A DNA stretch of 64,000 nt. It comes from Allobosea lupini (GTDB lineage Bacteria > Pseudomonadota > Alphaproteobacteria > Rhizobiales > Beijerinckiaceae). The stretch lies in contig NZ_FOAN01000013.1 of assembly GCF_900109525.1 (NCBI RefSeq), forward strand, positions 1-64,000, in the 5' to 3' direction. Within the stretch, counting starts at the first letter, position 1. Each line of letters begins with the position of its first letter. Positions 60,222 to 64,000 of the stretch are shown one piece after another. Position numbers and translations under genes: made by a program. Below the pieces are notes generated by a model that did no database searches, had not been told where the DNA came from, and saw only the letters and a list, made by a program, of their open reading frames with translations.

Positions 60222-61217
60222 ATGTTGCCTGACCTCCACTCGCAGACCGGCATCGTCTGGGCCTATCGCTTCACTGCGGACGGCACGCCGACGCTCATAC
60301 CCCGCGACGAAGCGCCGACGCTGGCGCCGGAAGACGGCTTCGTCTGGCTGCATCTCGACCTCGTCCACACCAGGGCCCAGGCCTGGATCGACGAGCGCAA
60401 GGAATTGCCACCGGCGGCGCGCGAGCTCCTGCTCTCGCGCGAGACGCATCAGCGGCTCGACCATTCCGCCAGCCTGGTCTGGGGCATCGCCCACGACCTG
60501 ACCCGCGACATCGTCGACCGCACCGACACTGTCGGCACCCTCGCCTGGGCTGTCGGCGAACGCTTCCTGCTGACCGGGCGGCGTGAGGCGCTGCAATCGG
60601 TCCGCAAGGCGGTCGAGGCGCTCAATGCCGGCGAACAGATCGGCTCTCCGGCCGAGCTGTTCGAGCATCTCATCGAATATCTGATCGATGACGTCACCGA
60701 CGCAGTCGTGCGCCTCTCCGACGAGACCGACAGCATCGAGGACCAGATCCTGCTCGACAGGCTGGAGGACGGTCCGCAGCGCGTCGGCTCCGTGCGCCGC
60801 TCGGCCGTGCAGCTGCACCGCCAACTCGCCGGCCTGCACTTGCTGTTCCGGCGCTTCGCCGAGACCCCGTCAGGACGCTCGGCCCCGGAAACGGTGCGGG
60901 CGGCAGCACTCCGGCTCCTGCTGCGGGTCGATACCTTGCGCCAGGACATCCAGTCGGTGCAGGACCGCGCCCGGCTGCTCCAGGACGAGATCGCCGTGCG
61001 CTCGGCCAATCAGACCAACCGGCAGCTCTACACGCTCTCGATCCTGACCGCGCTCTTCCTGCCGGCAACCTTCATCACCGGCCTGTTCGGCATCAATGTG
61101 AAGGGCCTGCCCTGGGTGGAATGGGACCTTGGCGCCGGCTTGGTCACCCTCGCCTGCCTCGGCGCGTCGCTGCTGACCCTGTTCCTGCTGCGCCGGCGCG
61201 GCGTGATCGGGCGGTAG
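60222..61217 (+). CDS. CorA-superfamily (ZntB-like) cation transporter
   Basis: 331 residues from ATG 60222; an in-frame TTG 15 nt earlier is possible. Long cytoplasmic alpha/beta domain, then two C-terminal helices: LTALFLPATFITGLFGINVKGLPWVEW, with the GxN pore motif as GIN instead of GMN, typical of the zinc exporter ZntB branch, and a final LVTLACLGASLLTLFLLRRRG. Likely moves Zn2+ or Mg2+; direction unresolved. It overlaps no gene and faces the lipase-PAAR gene convergently, 38 bp between stops. Confidence 0.87.
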   Translation: MLPDLHSQTGIVWAYRFTADGTPTLIPRDEAPTLAPEDGFVWLHLDLVHTRAQAWIDERKELPPAARELLLSRETHQRLDHSASLVWGIAHDLTRDIVDRTDTVGTLAWAVGERFLLTGRREALQSVRKAVEALNAGEQIGSPAELFEHLIEYLIDDVTDAVVRLSDETDSIEDQILLDRLEDGPQRVGSVRRSAVQLHRQLAGLHLLFRRFAETPSGRSAPETVRAAALRLLLRVDTLRQDIQSVQDRARLLQDEIAVRSANQTNRQLYTLSILTALFLPATFITGLFGINVKGLPWVEWDLGAGLVTLACLGASLLTLFLLRRRGVIGR

Positions 61218-61255
61218 GGGCTGTTGCCGCGATGGCGGTCACCCGCGGTTTCACG

Positions 61256-62596
61256 TCAGCCCCCGATCAGGACCGTAAACTCTCCGACCGCGATCTTGTC
61301 GGGCCCTCCAAGCGCCTCGAGAACGGTGTCGAACTGCCGGCAGAGCGGTAGGCCGTTGACCAGCACAGTCTGCGATCCGTCGATCACCATGCCAGGGCCA
61401 TGCGGGGGCAGCGGAGTCGGAATCGGGCAGATATGCGTGTCCGGCACGCCGCCATTCGGTGTCATGGCCGCCCCCTTCATGGCGGACATCATGCTGCCGA
61501 GCGCCGCGGCAGCGGCAGTCTTGGCAGCCTGCTCGGCGGCATAGGCCGCAGTTGCGGCCGCAGCGGCGGCAGGTCCGGTCGGCGATCCCGCCTGCGCAGC
61601 TGCGGCTGCTTGAGCGACCCGTGTCGTCTGCTCGGCCGTCTTGATCGTCGCATCGCTCGCGGCCTGGGCGGATTGCAGCGCTGCGGCGGCAGCCGCCGGT
61701 AGACCGCGCCAAGCCGGCTTCCCTCCGATCAGGACATTCGGGCTGCCGCTGCCCGGTGTGAGCGGCGGCCCGTGCATCGTCGGATCCAGGAGTCTCGCGG
61801 CTGGCCGGCCGCCACCGCCACCTCTGCTCCCGCCACCCGCACCCGCACGGGTTGACCCTGCAGGTGCGCCAAGACCAGCGGCTTCGAGCGCCGACACATA
61901 GTCGCCCAGCCTGTGAGTCGCTGCGATGCTCAGAGCAGCCAAGAGCAAGCCGAGCGGCCCACCGATGAGGTTCCCGACCGCTATCGCTGCTATGTTTCTC
62001 AGCCGCGTCTCCCTGCTTGGGGTGAGGGTGACGACTTTGCCGATGTGATCACCGCGCAGCGGAACGGGATCGCCGGGAACGACGAAATTGACGACATGGG
62101 CCTGCGCGGCGGCTGCTTCATCATTTGTCACGGCGAACTGAACGCCTGGAGCGGCGAAAGTGATCGCCTTGGAGCCCATATCCAGGCGCGCGGCCTGTAC
62201 CTGCGCCTCGGCGCCTCCTAGGGAGTGACCCGTGAAATTGACTTGGCTTTCCGGATTCTCCATCTGAACTTGGCGCGCGAAGTCCTCCGCATCGTCGAAC
62301 GCCTTGGGAACATGCTCAGGCGACTGCCGGAGGATCTGGGCGTCGCTGCCTGCCCAGTCCTGCTTGAGACCTTCCAGATTCCCCCGGCTGCCCCGGTTGG
62401 TGACCATGACCTCACCGGTGGCAGTATTCTTATAAGCCGCGCCAAAGTATCCGTTCGCGGAACCTTGAGACCCGCCGGCCGGGGTACTCTGGCCGATCCA
62501 TGCCCAGCCCGGCGGCGGCGGTACGGCGTCAACGGCGCCGTCTGGTCCCGCATAGGCGGCCTTGCTTAGCGCCGCGCTCTCGGATGGAGATGCCAT
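61256..62596 (-). CDS. Lipase-PAAR fusion, predicted type VI-type effector
   Basis: 446 residues. Residues 1-235: lipase_3-like alpha/beta hydrolase with nucleophile S125 in GHSLGG, likely D176 (VPGDPVPL) and H229 (ATHRLGDY) completing a triad, plus NRGS near 70 as the oxyanion region. A Gly-rich linker (251-264) and an Ala/Gln helical stretch (300-375) surround PAAR-like segments: DPTMHGPPLTPGSGSPNVLIGG (266-290 in parts) and DTHICPIPTPLPPHG to TVLIGG (386-446), with H389, C390, H399 and C419 able to bind zinc. ATG overlaps the WD40 stop (TGATG). Likely a phospholipid-attacking effector; delivery system not in the window. Confidence 0.85.
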   Translation of the reverse strand: MASPSESAALSKAAYAGPDGAVDAVPPPPGWAWIGQSTPAGGSQGSANGYFGAAYKNTATGEVMVTNRGSRGNLEGLKQDWAGSDAQILRQSPEHVPKAFDDAEDFARQVQMENPESQVNFTGHSLGGAEAQVQAARLDMGSKAITFAAPGVQFAVTNDEAAAAQAHVVNFVVPGDPVPLRGDHIGKVVTLTPSRETRLRNIAAIAVGNLIGGPLGLLLAALSIAATHRLGDYVSALEAAGLGAPAGSTRAGAGGGSRGGGGGRPAARLLDPTMHGPPLTPGSGSPNVLIGGKPAWRGLPAAAAAALQSAQAASDATIKTAEQTTRVAQAAAAAQAGSPTGPAAAAAATAAYAAEQAAKTAAAAALGSMMSAMKGAAMTPNGGVPDTHICPIPTPLPPHGPGMVIDGSQTVLVNGLPLCRQFDTVLEALGGPDKIAVGEFTVLIGG

Positions 62597-63642
62597 CAGC
62601 GCTCCACCGGTTTCACGTCGTCAATCGAAAGATGCGATGTTGCGGTCAGGAGCCGGCCGAGCCATCGACCGTCGGGGCTGAAGCGAGCTATCACGGTTTG
62701 CGGCGCAGGAGCGGCAATGGCCGCTACAGCGCGGACAGGATCGGCTGCGTCGATGAGATGGACCGTCCCGGCGCCATCGCTCGCGGCTATCAGCCGCCCG
62801 TCCGGACTGAACGAAATCGTCTTTGTGAGCTCCGGAAGTTCAGCCCCGCCACGAGGCTCGCCGGTCTTTGAATCCCACAGCTTCAAAGTCCATGGGTCGG
62901 GCACCGTGTTGACGACTTTCGATTGGGGATCGCGGATCATCGCTCGCGCCTTGCCACCAGTCGCAACTAGCCGCCCGTCCGGACTCCACGCCGTGACGTC
63001 GACGCCCCCGGCATGGGCGCTGATCGAGGTCGGCGCTCCGCCTTCGTTCAGGTTCAGGATTTGCAAGGCACCGCCGCGCCCCCGATACGCGACACGGTCC
63101 CCGCCTGGACTGATCGCCACCCACATTGCTGCGGGGCCCTTGACCCGCAGCAACCGCCTGCTCGGCAGTTCGTAGAGCGCGAGCGCGACGCGTTCGGTCG
63201 AACCGGCGGGCAACTGATAGACGCCGATCAGACGACCGCTCTCGCCATCCAGTGCAAATTCGAGCAGCTTGTTGCCGGATGAGTCGGTCGTCGATCCGTG
63301 AGGGCCCGCGAGGCTTTGCCTGCTGCCTGTCCGATGGTCCCAGATCGTCGCGGCGGCAGCCGGGTCATCGACCGGCCCGCATACCACATCGCCGTGCGCA
63401 TCGAACGCTACCGACGCTGCTCCGCCAGCCAGGTTCTCGAGACGCGCCGACAGTCGCCCAGTCGCGACATCGAATACGCTGACCCTGCGCAGAAGCCGCG
63501 ACAGGACAACAACCTGCCGCCCATCTCCACGCCAAGCGAAATCGCTTGCCGCAGCCTCGCCATCCGATACGTCGATCAACCGTGAAACTCCCACCGCTTC
63601 GGCTCCGGCCACCGGCGAACCTGCCAGGATTGTCAAGGACAT
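62596..63642 (-). CDS. WD40-repeat protein coupled to the lipase-PAAR gene
   Basis: 348 residues from ATG 63642, seven or so WD40 blades: ATIWDHRTG, TAWSPDGRLVATGG, TLKLWDSKTGEP, ISFSPDGRLIAASDGAGTVHLID, ARFSPDGRWLGRLL. Its last codon overlaps the effector ATG, so the two are coupled and probably form a pair, with the propeller as immunity, chaperone or adaptor. The first 16 residues (MSLTILAGSPVAGAEA) look like the second half of a signal peptide whose first half lies upstream behind an in-frame TGA (63643-63672). Confidence 0.75.
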   Translation of the reverse strand: MSLTILAGSPVAGAEAVGVSRLIDVSDGEAAASDFAWRGDGRQVVVLSRLLRRVSVFDVATGRLSARLENLAGGAASVAFDAHGDVVCGPVDDPAAAATIWDHRTGSRQSLAGPHGSTTDSSGNKLLEFALDGESGRLIGVYQLPAGSTERVALALYELPSRRLLRVKGPAAMWVAISPGGDRVAYRGRGGALQILNLNEGGAPTSISAHAGGVDVTAWSPDGRLVATGGKARAMIRDPQSKVVNTVPDPWTLKLWDSKTGEPRGGAELPELTKTISFSPDGRLIAASDGAGTVHLIDAADPVRAVAAIAAPAPQTVIARFSPDGRWLGRLLTATSHLSIDDVKPVER

Positions 63643-63672
63643 TCACAGAAAAAAAATGCGAGCGAACGACAT
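63643..63672 (-). pseudogene. Apparent 5' part of the WD40 signal peptide, ended by TGA
   Basis: ATG 63672 opens MSFARIFFL, then TGA (63643-63645), then ATG 63642 in the same frame. Joined, the reading would be a good Sec signal (Arg, hydrophobic run, AGAEA cleavage). A single substitution at the TGA would restore it. An A/T run of 8 nt lies in this stretch, but an indel would not restore the frame. Confidence 0.5.
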
Positions 63673-64000
63673 GAGCGCGCCTAGACCCTGCCCCGGTCCC
63701 CAATGCCGACCTCATCCAGCAAACTCGACAGTAGAAGCTGTTGCATGGGATCAACTCTACTTGATGAATGATAACGCGACGCTTGTCGAATCCGGCCGAC
63801 GCTACGGCAGCGCGAGATCGGGCGGCCGCGCTCAAGGGCCTGATACAGGCAGCTGTGAAATAGATCTCGATGCGTCCCGACGTTTCTTTTGCAACTCCGT
63901 TCTACCGCCTTCTGCGCATCGGCGCAGAACCAACTATCGGCGCATGCCCGCTGACTTGAGGCCCAACCGCGCTATAACCGGGCAAAGGTCTCAGCCGAGC
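63673..64000. other. Upstream region of the WD40-lipase unit, no gene seen
   Basis: No credible coding frame. AT-richer blocks near 63740-63770 (TTGATGAATGATAACG) and 63865-63900 may hold the promoter. A small GC inverted repeat, CTGCGC-ATCG-GCGCAG, is visible near 63914-63929. Promoter elements could not be fixed with confidence. Confidence 0.3.

Noticed and set aside
63365..63835. Alternative 156-residue frame over the start of the WD40 gene
   Set aside because: Different frame from the WD40 gene, Cys/Arg-rich shadow, no SD or family.

Overview
The window is high-GC (roughly two-thirds G+C by eye), densely packed chromosomal DNA of an alphaproteobacterium. The gene set points to Hyphomicrobiales: divK-pleD next to a DUF3572 gene and a zinc-finger dinB, eipB, a phasin, phosphatidylcholine synthase, an AzlCD pair, clpS-clpA with TTG starts, and a DUF1489 protein. 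Bosea or a near relative fits the overall feel, but the sequence alone does not prove a genus.

Left edge (1-2.2 kb): the right end of an IS21-family element (istB tail plus terminal repeats) has cut off a small gene that overlaps a P4-type tyrosine integrase. This is an island end. From 2.3 kb core-type genes follow: small secreted or coiled-coil proteins, a large type V autotransporter, a Cys-rich secreted protein followed by a possible 33-residue membrane microprotein, then pleD/divK (cell-cycle c-di-GMP signalling) and DUF3572-dinB, with eipB facing dinB.

11-19 kb: a divergent TetR/SDR pair with a palindromic operator; a tight ridA-GDPD-DUF482-HIT run; an ECF41 operon (two carboxymuconolactone-decarboxylase paralogues plus the sigma factor) preceded by a close match to the ECF41 promoter consensus; and azlCD. 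19-29 kb: clpS-clpA protease adaptor and unfoldase with a small membrane protein, a Rieske oxygenase, a phasin with a readable promoter and TGC-rich sites, a SPOR-domain D,D-carboxypeptidase, a VWA/J-domain pair, and panC.

29-51 kb is metabolic and accessory: SDRs, an APH(6)-like kinase, a PLP dehydratase with a divergent XRE-cupin regulator and twin operators, biotin-dependent acyl-CoA carboxylase alpha subunit (its beta subunit lies 16 kb away), a sulfur importer plus periplasmic rhodanese, a CDF-like transporter whose N-terminus runs through a repeat, a kelch protein, an atypical low-GC HIT-like gene, an Lrp regulator, DMT exporters, a Bug-type binding protein, ogt, msrP, an ArsR/AHSA1 pair, two related two-TM proteins and an iron alcohol dehydrogenase. 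Imperfect palindromic intergenic repeats recur here.

51-64 kb: mccB, a small lipoprotein, lipB, an orphan FliN-like SpoA protein, a secreted hydratase-fold protein, tRNA-Leu(GAG), mgtE, two paralogous GH25 lysozyme-like genes flanking pcs, a CorA/ZntB transporter and, at the right end, the most unusual locus: a WD40 protein translationally coupled to a lipase-PAAR fusion that looks like a type VI-type lipid-targeting effector. The WD40 gene's apparent signal peptide is interrupted by an in-frame TGA.
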